From positions 331,383-395,382 of the forward strand of contig JAEUIC010000018.1 of assembly GCA_016795285.1 (NCBI GenBank): a stretch of 64,000 bases of DNA. Direction: 5' to 3'. The translations under genes and the position numbers were made by a program. The DNA is from Planctomycetota bacterium (lineage in GTDB: Bacteria; Planctomycetota; B15-G4; SIAN01). Positions 22,264 to 30,341 of the stretch are shown here, piece after piece. The notes below the pieces were generated by a model that was given only the letters and a program-made list of their open reading frames with translations, did no database searches and was not told where the DNA came from. Within the stretch, counting starts at the first letter, position 1, and each line of letters opens with the position of its first letter.

Positions 22264-22890
22264 ATGGCTCGCGAAACCGGATCGGTCTGCAAGCTCTGCC
22301 GCCGCGAAGGCGAGAAGCTCTACCTCAAGGGCGCTCGCTGCGAATCGGCGAAGTGCGCCATCGTCAAGCGCAACTATCAGCCGGGGCAGCACTCCTGGAG
22401 CCGAGGGCGTCCCTCGAACTTCGGCGTGCGGCTCCGCGAGAAGCAGAAGCTGAAGCGCTACTTCGGCGTCTCCGAGACGTCGTTCCGCCTGGTCTTCGAG
22501 CGCGCGGCGCGCCTCCCCGGCAACACCGGCGAGCACCTGATCAAGCTGCTGCTGCAGCGCCTCGATCACGTGGTGCAGCTGGCCGGGATCTCGCTGTCGC
22601 GCCGCCATGCACGTCAGCTGATCCAGCACGGCCACGTCTTCGTGAACGGCCGCCGCTGCAACATTCCTTCGGCCAACGTCCGGCAGGGCGACACGCTCAG
22701 CTTCTCGAAGCGCGAGAAGGTCGTGAAGCACCTGAAGGAGGCCCAAGAGTCGCGCAAGGGCGAGTCGGTCCCAAGCTGGCTGCAGCTCGACGAAGCGGCG
22801 ATGACCGTCCGGGTCGCCGAGCTGCCCAAGCGCGAGCACCTCGAGTTCCCCGTCGACGAGCAGCTCGTCGTCGAGTTGATGTCGCGCTGA
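22264..22890 (+). CDS. rpsD: Small ribosomal subunit protein uS4, zinc-finger form
   Basis: S4 nucleates 30S assembly. The 208-residue product has an N-terminal zinc site (CKLC...CESAKC, residues 9-36), the REKQKLKRYFGVSE block and an S4 RNA-binding domain with RLDHVVQLAGISLSRRHARQLIQHGHVFVNGRR. It starts at ATG 22264 and is followed after 10 nt by rpoA, suggesting coordinated ribosome/polymerase expression. Confidence 0.97.
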   Translation: MARETGSVCKLCRREGEKLYLKGARCESAKCAIVKRNYQPGQHSWSRGRPSNFGVRLREKQKLKRYFGVSETSFRLVFERAARLPGNTGEHLIKLLLQRLDHVVQLAGISLSRRHARQLIQHGHVFVNGRRCNIPSANVRQGDTLSFSKREKVVKHLKEAQESRKGESVPSWLQLDEAAMTVRVAELPKREHLEFPVDEQLVVELMSR

Positions 22891-22900
22891 TCCCACGGAG

Positions 22901-23989
22901 ATGACCCAGATGCGAATCAAGTGGCGCAGCTTCGAGCTGCCGTCGCGCGTCGCGGCCGACACCGAGTCGGCCACCTCGACCTACGGGCGCTTCGTCGTCG
23001 AGCCGTTCGAGCGTGGCTTCGGGCACACGGTCGGCAACGGCATGCGGCGCGTCCTGCTCTCCTCGATCGAGGGCTTCGCCGTCACGCAGATCAAGATCGA
23101 CGGCGTGCAGCACGAGTTCTCGACCATCGAGGGCGTCCGCGAGGACATCGTCGACCTCGTCCTGAACATGAAGGGCGTGCTCGTCCGGCTGGCGGGCGAG
23201 GGGCCGGTGCCGCTGCGCATCGACGTCCGCAAGAAGGGGCCGGTCACCGCGGGCGACATCCAGTGCCCGGCGGATGCCGAGGTGCTGAACCCCGGTCACC
23301 TGATCTGCACCCTCACGGCGGATCGCGAGCTGCGCATCGACCTGATGGCGCAGCGCGGGCGCGGCTACCGGATGGCCGAGGAGAACGAGAAGGAAGAGAA
23401 GGAGACGGGCGTCATCGCCATCGACTCCAACTTCTCGCCGGTCACGCGCGTGCGCTACAAGGTCGAAGAGACCCGCGTCGGCAAGATGACCAACTTCGAC
23501 AAGCTGGTCCTCGAGGTCTGGACCAACGGCGCCGTCACGCCCGACAGCGCGCTGGTCGAGGCGGCGAAGATCTATCGCAAGCACCTCAATCCGTTCGTCC
23601 ACTACCTCCAGCCGGGTGCCGGCGTCCTCGCCACCGAGGGGGGCGACGTCGGGACGGTGCGAGCCGGGATCCCGGAACTCGCGGCGGAAGGCGGCGGGGC
23701 GGCTCTGCTCGACCAGCCGATCACGTCGCTCAACCTGTCGGTGCGCGCGCGCAACTGCCTCGATGCGGAGAACATCCGCACGATCCGGCAGCTCGTGAAG
23801 CTCTCCGAGCAGGAGCTCCTCGAGCTGCGCAACTTCGGCCAGACCTCGCTGAAGGAGGTCAAGAAGAAGCTCGGCGAATCGGGCCTCGCGCTGGCGGGCT
23901 CGGCGATCTACATCGACGACGGCGACGATGACGGCGCGGGGGATGCCCCTGCCGACGACGGCGGCCCGGTCCTCGACGTCAACTCCTGA
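22901..23989 (+). CDS. rpoA: DNA-directed RNA polymerase alpha subunit
   Basis: Alpha dimerises to nucleate polymerase assembly, and its C-terminal domain contacts UP elements and activators. The 362-residue product has the N-terminal domain (EPFERGFGHTVGNGMRRVLLSSIEGFAV, and YKVEETRVGKMTNFDKLVLEVWTNG) and the two-helix-hairpin C-terminal domain (LNLSVRARNCLDAENIRTIRQLVKLSEQELLELRNFGQTSLKEVKKKL). It ends in an Asp-rich tail. ATG 22901 or 22910 could be the start; the former is nearer the GGAG at 22895-22898 and the latter gives the shorter MRIKWRSFEL opening. Confidence 0.96.
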   Translation: MTQMRIKWRSFELPSRVAADTESATSTYGRFVVEPFERGFGHTVGNGMRRVLLSSIEGFAVTQIKIDGVQHEFSTIEGVREDIVDLVLNMKGVLVRLAGEGPVPLRIDVRKKGPVTAGDIQCPADAEVLNPGHLICTLTADRELRIDLMAQRGRGYRMAEENEKEEKETGVIAIDSNFSPVTRVRYKVEETRVGKMTNFDKLVLEVWTNGAVTPDSALVEAAKIYRKHLNPFVHYLQPGAGVLATEGGDVGTVRAGIPELAAEGGGAALLDQPITSLNLSVRARNCLDAENIRTIRQLVKLSEQELLELRNFGQTSLKEVKKKLGESGLALAGSAIYIDDGDDDGAGDAPADDGGPVLDVNS

Positions 23990-24046
23990 AGTTCGGCGCT
24001 CCGGAAGCGGTAGCCCCGTCGGACAGAGCAAAGAAAGAACCCCGCG

Positions 24047-24529
24047 ATGCGGCACAAGAAACTCGGACGCAAGCTCGGCATTCGTGCCGACCACCGCAAG
24101 GCGCAGCGCATGAACATGCTGACTGCGCTGATCACCCATGGACGGGTGGTCACCACCCTGGCGAAGGCGAAGGAGTACCGCCGGCACGCCGACAAGATCA
24201 TCCACCTCGCCAAGGTGCGCACGCTGGCGCGGATGCGGCGGGCGGCTTCGCAGCTCGGCAACAAGCGCTCGATCGTGAAGCGGCTCTTCGACGTGGTCGC
24301 TCCGCAGTTCGTCGAGCGGCCGGGCGGCTACACGCGCATCCTGAAGCTCGCCAAGCCGCGCGTCGGTGACGCCGCGCCGCGAGCGATCCTCGAGCTCGTC
24401 GGCGAGAGCGAGCGGCGCGCGAAGGCGGCCGAGGAGGCGCGCGCGCTCGAGGCCGAGAAGGCCACCAAGGGCAAGAAGTCGAAGAAGGCGAAGGGCGAGG
24501 AGGCGGGCGCCGAGCCAGCCAAGAGCTGA
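24047..24529 (+). CDS. rplQ: Large ribosomal subunit protein bL17 with charged tail
   Basis: L17 lies at the tunnel exit. The core, MRHKKLGRKLGIRADHRKAQRMNMLTALITHGRVVTTLAKAKEYRR through RPGGYTRILKLAKPRVGDAAPRAILELV, occupies about 118 residues. A roughly 40-residue Ala/Lys/Glu tail ending EPAKS follows, giving 160 residues. It is the last gene of the long ribosomal run. The stop lies at the foot of a terminator-like hairpin. Confidence 0.96.
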   Translation: MRHKKLGRKLGIRADHRKAQRMNMLTALITHGRVVTTLAKAKEYRRHADKIIHLAKVRTLARMRRAASQLGNKRSIVKRLFDVVAPQFVERPGGYTRILKLAKPRVGDAAPRAILELVGESERRAKAAEEARALEAEKATKGKKSKKAKGEEAGAEPAKS

Positions 24530-24557
24530 TCGCGGCTGCCGATCCACGGCAGCGATC
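24528..24557 (+). terminator. Terminator-like hairpin after rplQ
   Basis: GATCG + CTGCC (24528-24532 and 24536-24540) pair with GGCAG + CGATC (24548-24557) around a 7-nt loop, with a 3-nt CGG bulge on the left arm. The stem includes the rplQ stop codon. There is no clear U tract. It lies at the end of the S10-spc-alpha run, where transcription should end. Confidence 0.5.
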
Positions 24558-24700
24558 GGGGCGGCTTGGTTCGAAGCGGTGGTTCGCGAAGGACCATCCA
24601 CGCGCGGACCACGCTGCACCGGCGGTCGAGTTCTGAGTTCCAAGCGAGAATCAGCGCGGCGCGTTCGAGGCAACTCGAGCGCGCCGCGTCGTTCCGTCCG

Positions 24701-24760
24701 GCGACCGTCCGCGCAATGACCGTCCGCGCAGTGACCGTCCGCGCGGCGACCGTTCGCGCG
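24701..24760. repeat. Four 15-nt tandem repeats (GACCGTCCGCGC-type)
   Basis: Units start at 24701, 24716, 24731 and 24746. Each reads nYGACCGTyCGCGCr with one to three differences. The period of 15 keeps any reading frame open, but there is no coding support. The region looks like a minisatellite in the dead-end between convergent genes. Confidence 0.88.
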
Positions 24761-24780
24761 AGGAGCTCTGCGGGACGCCG

Positions 24781-24816
24781 CAGCGGATTCGATCCGCCGC
24801 GCTCTACCAGCTGCTC
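24781..24816 (-). other. tRNA-like fragment (D-loop and anticodon-arm-like)
   Basis: On the minus strand this reads AGCTGGTAGAGCGC, a typical tRNA D-loop/stem half, directly followed by GGCGG-ATCGAAT-CCGCT, which can fold as a 5-bp stem with a 7-nt loop (U33, CGA anticodon, A37). The 5' half of the D stem does not pair, and no T arm or acceptor stem is visible. It is a resemblance or decayed remnant, not a functional tRNA. Confidence 0.25.
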
Positions 24817-24850
24817 AGGCGGGCCAGCTCAGGCGGGCCAGCTCAGGCGG
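24813..24850. repeat. 14-nt tandem repeat over the adk stop codon
   Basis: GCTCAGGCGGGCCA occurs at 24813-24826 and 24827-24840, with a partial third copy (GCTCAGGCGG) at 24841-24850. The adk stop codon (minus strand, 24843-24845) lies in the last copy, so the repeat was probably generated by duplication of the adk 3' end. Confidence 0.88.
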
Positions 24851-25424
24851 CGCCGAGCGCCTTCAGGATGCGCGCCGTGACTTCGTCGACGCTGCCGACG
24901 CCGTCGATGGAATGGACCGGCTTCTTCGCTTCCTTGTAGAAGCCGAGGCACGCTTCGGTCTGGGCGCCGTAGGTGTCGAGCCGGCGACGGATCACCGCCT
25001 CGTCGGCATCGTCTGCGCGCCCTTCCTTGAGCGCGCGTCCCTTCAGGCGGTCGATCAGCTGCTCGTGCGGGACGTTCATCGCGATGACGCCGCGGATGCC
25101 GTAGCCGCGGCTGCCGAGCAGCAGCTCGAGCCAGCGCGCCTGGACGATGTTGCGCGGGAAGCCGTCGAGCAGCGTGCCCAACGCGACATCGGGGCGGAGC
25201 AGCCGATCGCGCACCATCTCGTTGGTGACGGTGTCGGGCACGAGCTGCCCGCTCTTCAGGAGGTTCTCGATCTTGAGCCCGAGCTCGGTGCGGCGGCTCA
25301 GGTGATCGCGGAACATGTCCCCGGTCGAGATGTGGACCGCGCGCAGCGAGATCTCGAGGCGCTTGGCTTGGGTGCCCTTCCCGGAACCCGGCGGCCCGAA
25401 AAGCAGCACGGTCTGCAGGATCAT
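24843..25424 (-). CDS. adk: Adenylate kinase
   Basis: Catalyses ATP + AMP = 2 ADP. The 193-residue product has the P-loop GPPGSGKGTQ (residues 10-19), the AMP-binding ISTGDMFRDHL segment, LLDGFPRN and a short LID lacking the four zinc cysteines. The start at ATG 25424 (MILQTVLLFGPPG) gives the family length; upstream in-frame codons add an Arg-rich lead without homology. It is normally located between secY and map; here it lies beyond rplQ in the opposite direction, 180 nt downstream of dnaE on the same strand. Confidence 0.95.
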   Translation of the reverse strand: MILQTVLLFGPPGSGKGTQAKRLEISLRAVHISTGDMFRDHLSRRTELGLKIENLLKSGQLVPDTVTNEMVRDRLLRPDVALGTLLDGFPRNIVQARWLELLLGSRGYGIRGVIAMNVPHEQLIDRLKGRALKEGRADDADEAVIRRRLDTYGAQTEACLGFYKEAKKPVHSIDGVGSVDEVTARILKALGAA

Positions 25425-25604
25425 CGCTTCGCCACTCTCTTCCGGGGGTCGGAGGCGCCGTTCTGCCGGCCGGCATGATGCCGTCCGTCCCGATGCCACG
25501 GAAGGCGCGCGGCGCGAAACTTTCTCGGCCATGCGCCCGGCCGAAGTCGAGCCCCGATCGCGGGAAGGGAGTCCCTTTCCGGAATCGGCGCAGCGCGGCG
25601 CCGA

Positions 25605-28600
25605 TCAACGCATCGACGCGCTGCCGGGTCCGAGCTCGCCGTCGATCGCCTCGACGAGATCGTCGCTGATCTGCACGAAATGCTCGTCGGCGACGCGGTG
25701 GATCATCGGCGCCTTCTCGGGCAGCGCGATGCGGAAGAACGCCGGGCTCGCGCCGCGATGGCGCGCGAGGATCGCGGCGAGGCGGTCGAGCTGCGCGCCG
25801 TCGGCCGGCCGCGCCGGCAGATCGATGATCAGCTGGCCGCCCGCGGCGCCGCCCATCACGCCGTCGAGCGGCTTGATGTCGTTCGCCTTGATCGACGGGC
25901 GTTCACCGCCGAGGTCGAGCGCGCCCGTCACCAGCACGATGCGATCCTCCTCGAGGCAGCCCTTCGACCGCTCGTACGCGTCCGGGAAGACCAGCGCCGT
26001 GGTGGTGCCGGCGAGGCCGGCGAGCTCGACGATGGCCATCTTCTTGCCGGCCGACTTGCCGCGCTTCGCCACCGTCACGCGGATCGAGCTGATGATCCCG
26101 CCGACCGTGACGTTGGCTCCGTCGGGCGCCTCGTTCAGCGCCTCGATGCGCGCCGTGCAGTGGCGGCGCAGCAGGTCGGCGTAGCGCGCGAGCGGGTTGC
26201 TCGACAAGTAGAAGCCGAGCGCTTCCTTCTCCTGGCGCAGCTTCTCCCGCTCGGGCCACTCGGGCAGCGCCGCGATCCGGCTCTTCGCCGGAGCCGCTCC
26301 GGCCGCCGGCCCGCCGAACCCGAACAGCTGCTTCTGGCCCGCCTTGCGATCGCGTTGCGCCGTCGCCGCTTCCTGCAGCAGCGTGTCGAGCGCCGCCGCC
26401 AGCGCCGCGCGCGCATGGCCGGTCCAATCGAGCGCGCCCGCCTGCACCAGCGCCTCGAGCGCGGCGCGGTTCACCGCCTGCGGCGCCACCGAGTCGAGCA
26501 GCGCAGCCAGGTCGGGCGGCCCCTTCAGCGCGCGGCGCGCCGCCAGCAGCTCCTCGATCGCCTTCGGGCCGATGCCCTTCACGTTGCCGAGCCCGAGCCG
26601 GACGCTCTTGCCGTCGGTGGTGCAGGCGAGCTCCGACTGCATCAGGTCGGGCGGCAACACGTCGATCGAGCCGCGCCGGCACTCGCCGAGGTAGGCGGCG
26701 ACCTTGTCGCTGTTCGCCGAATCGCAGGTGATCACGGCGGCCCAGAACTCGTGCGGGTAGTTGGCCTTGAGCCAAGCGGTCCACCAGGTGACCAGCCCGT
26801 ACGCCGTCGAGTGGCTCTTGTTGAAGCCGTAGCCGGCGAAGAACTCCATCTGCTCCCAGATGGCGGTGGCGACGTCGCGCGCGCAGTCGCGCTCGGCCGC
26901 GCCGTCGACGAACTTCTGCTTGTACTTCGCCATCACCTCGGGCTTCTTCTTGCCCATCGCCTTGCGGAGCGTGTCCGCTTCGTCGAGGGAGAAGCCCGCC
27001 AGGACGTTGGTGATGCGCATCACCTGTTCCTGGTACACCATGATCCCGTATGTCTCCTTCAGGATCTCCTCGAGACGCGGGTGGGCGTAGCGGACCGGCT
27101 CGGTGCCGCGCTTGCGGTTGACGTAGGAGTCGACCATCCCCGAGCCGAGCGGCCCCGGCCGGTAGAGCGCGAGGATCGCGATGATGTCCTCGAAGCAGTC
27201 GGGCCGCATCTTGATCAGCAGCTCTTTCATGCCGCTCGACTCGAGCTGGAACACGGCGGACGTGTCGCCACGCTGCAGCAGCTCGAAGGTCTTCTTGTCG
27301 TCGAGGGGGAGCTCCTCGAACGACAGCTCGACGCCGCGGTTCTTCGCCAGCATCTGGCGCGCCTGGTCGAGGATCGTCAGCGTCTTCAGGCCGAGGAAGT
27401 CCATCTTCAGCAGGCCGAGCGACTCGAGGTCGTTCATGCCGAACTGCGTGTTCACTTCGCCCTGGACCGTGCAGAGCGGCACGATCTCCATCAGCGCCTG
27501 GTCGCCGATCACGACGCCGGCCGCATGGGTCGACGCGTGGCGGTTCAGCCCCTCGATCTTGAGCGCGACGTCGAAGAGCTCGCCGAAGCGCGCGTCCTCG
27601 TCGCGGATCGCGGCAAGTTCGGGATCGGCGAGCGCCTTCTCGAGCTCGGTGCCGGGCGTGGCCGGGATCTTCTTCGCGATGCGGTCGACGTCGCGCAGCT
27701 CGATGCCGAGCACGCGCCCCGCGTCGCGGATCGCCGCCTTCGCCGCCATCGTCCCGAAGGTGACGATCTGCGACACGCGCTCGGTGCCGTAGCGCTGGCG
27801 CACGTACTCGATCACCTTCGCGCGTCCGTCGCGGCAGAAGTCGACGTCGATGTCGGGCATCGAGATGCGCGACGAGTTGAGGAAGCGCTCGAACAGCAGG
27901 TCGTAGCGCAACGGGTCGACGTTGGTGATGCCGAGGCAGTAGGCGACCATGCTGCCCGCCGCCGAGCCGCGCCCGGGCCCGACCGGCACGCCCGCCTCGC
28001 GCGCGTAGCGGATGAAGTCCGACACGATGAGGAAGTAGGAGACGAAGCCCATCTGCTTGATGACCTCGATCTCCCGCTCGAGGCGCGCGCGCACCTTCTC
28101 GTCGATCACCGGATAGCGCCGGCGGACGCCTTCCTCGCAGAGCTTGCGGAAGTACTCGTCCGGCGTGCTGCCGTCGGGCGTCGCGAAGGTCGGCAGGTGC
28201 ATCTCGCCGAGCTTCAGCTGGAAGTCGCAGCGATCGGCGATCTCGCAGGTGCGCTCGAGCGCGCCCGGCGTGTCGGCGAACGCCTCCGCCATCTCCTCGC
28301 CGGTGCGGAAGTGGAAACGGTCGGTCTCCATCCGCATGCGGTCGGTGTCCTGCATCGTGTTGCCGGTGTTGATGGCCAGCATCACCTCCTGCGCGCGCGC
28401 GTCGTCGCGCTTCAGGTAGTGGACGTCGGAGGTCCCGACGATCGGCAGGCCAGTCTCGGCGGCGATGTCGCGCAACGCGGCGCGCACGAGGTCCTGCCGC
28501 TCGAGGCCGTTGTTCATCACCTCGAGGTAGAAGCTGCCCGGCTCGAAGATCTCCTGCCAGCGGCGCGCGGCGGCGACCGCGTCCTTGCGGTCGGCGTGCT

Positions 28601-29054
28601 GCACGGCACGCGCCACCTCGCCCGAGAGGCAACCCGACAGCGCGATCAGCCCCTTCGAGTGGCTCGCCAGCAGCTCCTTGTCGATGCGCGGCTTGCGATA
28701 GAAGCCCTCGACGTAGCTCCAGCTCGTCAGCTTCATCAGGTTCTGCCAGCCCTCCTTGGTGGCGGCCAGCAGCGTCAGGTGGTCGGTGAAGTTGCCGCTG
28801 TCGCCGCCGCTCTTCTCCTTGCGGCTCTTGCGCGCGACGTACGCCTCGATGCCGGGGATCGGCTTGATGCCGGCCGCCTTCGCTTCGCGCATGAACTCGA
28901 CGGCGCCGTAGAGGTTGCCGTGGTCAGTGAGCGCGAGCGCATCCATCCCGGCGCCCTTCGCGGCGGCGATGAGGCCGGGGATGGTCGGATTGCCGTCGAG
29001 CAGCGAGAAGTGGCTGTGGACGTGGAGGTGGACGCAGCGTGGCGGCGTGGCCAT
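25605..29054 (-). CDS. dnaE: DNA polymerase III alpha subunit
   Basis: Replicative polymerase catalytic subunit, 1149 residues, DnaE type. In order it has a PHP domain (HLHVHSHFSLLDG at the N-terminus, ALTDHGNLYG), the catalytic palm with GPGRGSAAGS and PDIDVDF near residue 400, fingers (ALYRPGPLGSGMVDSYVNRK; YGIMVYQEQVM), tandem helix-hairpin-helix (GLGNVKGIGPKAI) and an OB fold (VTVGGIISSIRV). The start is ATG 29054, directly before the conserved HLHVHS block; longer in-frame options add only an Arg-rich lead. No dedicated proofreading exonuclease domain is present, consistent with DnaE. Confidence 0.96.
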   Translation of the reverse strand: MATPPRCVHLHVHSHFSLLDGNPTIPGLIAAAKGAGMDALALTDHGNLYGAVEFMREAKAAGIKPIPGIEAYVARKSRKEKSGGDSGNFTDHLTLLAATKEGWQNLMKLTSWSYVEGFYRKPRIDKELLASHSKGLIALSGCLSGEVARAVQHADRKDAVAAARRWQEIFEPGSFYLEVMNNGLERQDLVRAALRDIAAETGLPIVGTSDVHYLKRDDARAQEVMLAINTGNTMQDTDRMRMETDRFHFRTGEEMAEAFADTPGALERTCEIADRCDFQLKLGEMHLPTFATPDGSTPDEYFRKLCEEGVRRRYPVIDEKVRARLEREIEVIKQMGFVSYFLIVSDFIRYAREAGVPVGPGRGSAAGSMVAYCLGITNVDPLRYDLLFERFLNSSRISMPDIDVDFCRDGRAKVIEYVRQRYGTERVSQIVTFGTMAAKAAIRDAGRVLGIELRDVDRIAKKIPATPGTELEKALADPELAAIRDEDARFGELFDVALKIEGLNRHASTHAAGVVIGDQALMEIVPLCTVQGEVNTQFGMNDLESLGLLKMDFLGLKTLTILDQARQMLAKNRGVELSFEELPLDDKKTFELLQRGDTSAVFQLESSGMKELLIKMRPDCFEDIIAILALYRPGPLGSGMVDSYVNRKRGTEPVRYAHPRLEEILKETYGIMVYQEQVMRITNVLAGFSLDEADTLRKAMGKKKPEVMAKYKQKFVDGAAERDCARDVATAIWEQMEFFAGYGFNKSHSTAYGLVTWWTAWLKANYPHEFWAAVITCDSANSDKVAAYLGECRRGSIDVLPPDLMQSELACTTDGKSVRLGLGNVKGIGPKAIEELLAARRALKGPPDLAALLDSVAPQAVNRAALEALVQAGALDWTGHARAALAAALDTLLQEAATAQRDRKAGQKQLFGFGGPAAGAAPAKSRIAALPEWPEREKLRQEKEALGFYLSSNPLARYADLLRRHCTARIEALNEAPDGANVTVGGIISSIRVTVAKRGKSAGKKMAIVELAGLAGTTTALVFPDAYERSKGCLEEDRIVLVTGALDLGGERPSIKANDIKPLDGVMGGAAGGQLIIDLPARPADGAQLDRLAAILARHRGASPAFFRIALPEKAPMIHRVADEHFVQISDDLVEAIDGELGPGSASMR

Positions 29055-29129
29055 CGGACTTCTCCCCAGGTTCCCGGCCGCTCCGCGCTTCGTCACCGCC
29101 AGGCGAGCGGCCGCTCGCCGTACGCCTTC

Positions 29130-29135
29130 TATCGT
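29130..29135 (+). promoter_or_regulatory. Possible -10 element upstream of the HEAT-repeat lipoprotein
   Basis: TATCGT at 29130-29135 (context CTATCGTGCGCC) resembles the TANNNT elements found before fusA and the CoA-transferase gene. No -35 hexamer is recognisable at the proper distance. It lies in the dnaE-lipoprotein divergent spacer. Tentative. Confidence 0.2.
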
Positions 29136-29233
29136 GCGCCGACGTCGCCGATCAACGCGCCGGCCGGCGCGCTCTTGCCCGGCTCGACGCGATCGGGGAG
29201 AACTGCGGGATGGCTCGTGATCCAACGGTTCCC

Positions 29234-30331
29234 ATGCGACGACTCCGCTCCGTGCTCTTCGCCGCGCTCGCGCTCAGCGGTTGCGCGAGCGACCCGGCCG
29301 CGGCGCCGCTCGATCGCCGCTCGAACGAGCAGCTCGCGAAGGAGTGGCAGCTCTACCTGCGCGAAGACGAGCAGTGGCCCGAGGCGCGCGAGAAATGGCT
29401 CGCCGGCCCGCCTTCCGAGCGGCAGCTCCTGCTCGACAACCTGCTGCGCGAGCTGCTGGCCGACGACGCCGCCGGCCGCGGCAGCGGGACCGCGTTCCGC
29501 TCGCAGCGCGCGCGCCGCGAGCTGACCTGGTTCGGCTCCGAGGCGATCGCGCCGCTGGTCGAGGGGTTGCGCGGACTCGGGTCGCGCGAGCGGGTCGACG
29601 GCGTGGTGCTCGAGCGCATCGCCGGCGGGCTCGCCGAGCTGCGCGCGAGCGCCGAGCTCGCCGAGTTGTCGGCGCCGCCGAAGGAGGGGCGCCTCGCGCT
29701 CCAGGTGCGCACCTCGGCGTTGCGCGCGCTCGCGACCGTCGACGACCCCAAGGTGGGGCCGTGGCTCGCGGCGCGCCTCGCCGACGATCCCGACTGGCAG
29801 GTGCGCGGCGTGGCCGCCGAGCTGCTGCGACGCCGCTCGAACGACCCGCGCGCCAAGGCGGCGCTCGCGGCCGCCGTGGGCGATCCCGACGGGTTCGTGC
29901 GGGCGCAGGCGGTCCGCTCGCTGACGGAGAATGGCAGCACCGACGCCGACTCGGTGCCGCTCGCCGACGTGCTCCACTTCCTGGCGCGCGATCCGGAGCG
30001 GCCGGTGCGCGTCTCGGCCGCCGAAGCGCTGACGCTCTACAGCTTCGTGCCGGCGGTGGAGGCCGGCCTGATCGCCGCGTTGCGCGATCCGGAGCCCGAC
30101 GTGGTGGTGGCGGCGGCGGCGGCGCTGCTCAACTCGCACACGCGCTCCGCTCGGCTCGGTCTCGTCGATGCGCTCGCCCGCTACCACGCGGCGAGCACGC
30201 GGGACGCGTGCGCCGGCGGGGTCTGGAACGAGCTGATCCGCATCCTCGGCGCGAACCTCGGCGCGCGGCCGGCGGGGAACACCCCCGACGCGTGGCGCGC
30301 CCTGGTCGAGCGGCAGTCGCAGGGGGAGTGA
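29234..30331 (+). CDS. HEAT-repeat lipoprotein
   Basis: Predicted envelope lipoprotein of 365 residues: MRRLRSVLFAALALSGCAS gives an N-terminal signal with the lipobox LSGC (Cys17). An in-frame ATG at 29210 would add 8 residues and is possible. From about residue 90 the protein is built of helical HEAT/PBS-type repeats (VRTSALRALATV...VGPWLAARLADDPDWQVRGVAAELL...; DPDGFVRAQAVRSL; DPERPVRVSAAEALTLY; DPEPDVVVAAAAALL). Such proteins are scaffolds; the partner is unknown. It is divergent from dnaE, and the next gene begins 10 nt downstream. Confidence 0.88.
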   Translation: MRRLRSVLFAALALSGCASDPAAAPLDRRSNEQLAKEWQLYLREDEQWPEAREKWLAGPPSERQLLLDNLLRELLADDAAGRGSGTAFRSQRARRELTWFGSEAIAPLVEGLRGLGSRERVDGVVLERIAGGLAELRASAELAELSAPPKEGRLALQVRTSALRALATVDDPKVGPWLAARLADDPDWQVRGVAAELLRRRSNDPRAKAALAAAVGDPDGFVRAQAVRSLTENGSTDADSVPLADVLHFLARDPERPVRVSAAEALTLYSFVPAVEAGLIAALRDPEPDVVVAAAAALLNSHTRSARLGLVDALARYHAASTRDACAGGVWNELIRILGANLGARPAGNTPDAWRALVERQSQGE

Positions 30332-30341
30332 GGCGCGTCCG

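Larger units (their letters stand above)
24530..24842. other. rplQ-adk convergent intergenic region (313 nt) with repeats
   Basis: No convincing gene is seen between rplQ and adk, which converge here. The stretch holds the rplQ hairpin, four 15-nt tandem repeats (24701-24760), a tRNA-arm-like segment on the minus strand (24781-24816), and the start of a 14-nt tandem repeat that runs over the adk stop codon. An open frame through the 15-mers merely translates the repeat. Confidence 0.7.

Noticed and set aside
24761..24850. Complete tRNA gene on the minus strand
   Set aside because: The D stem does not close and no T arm or acceptor stem is present, so only a resemblance is reported.
24566..24880. 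104-codon frame between rplQ and adk
   Set aside because: It merely translates the 15-nt repeats (TVRA units) and runs over the adk 3' end; it has no ribosome-binding site or homology.
25680..29525. Plus-strand open frame of 1281 codons opposite dnaE
   Set aside because: dnaE on the minus strand carries all polymerase motifs; this is the complementary shadow frame.
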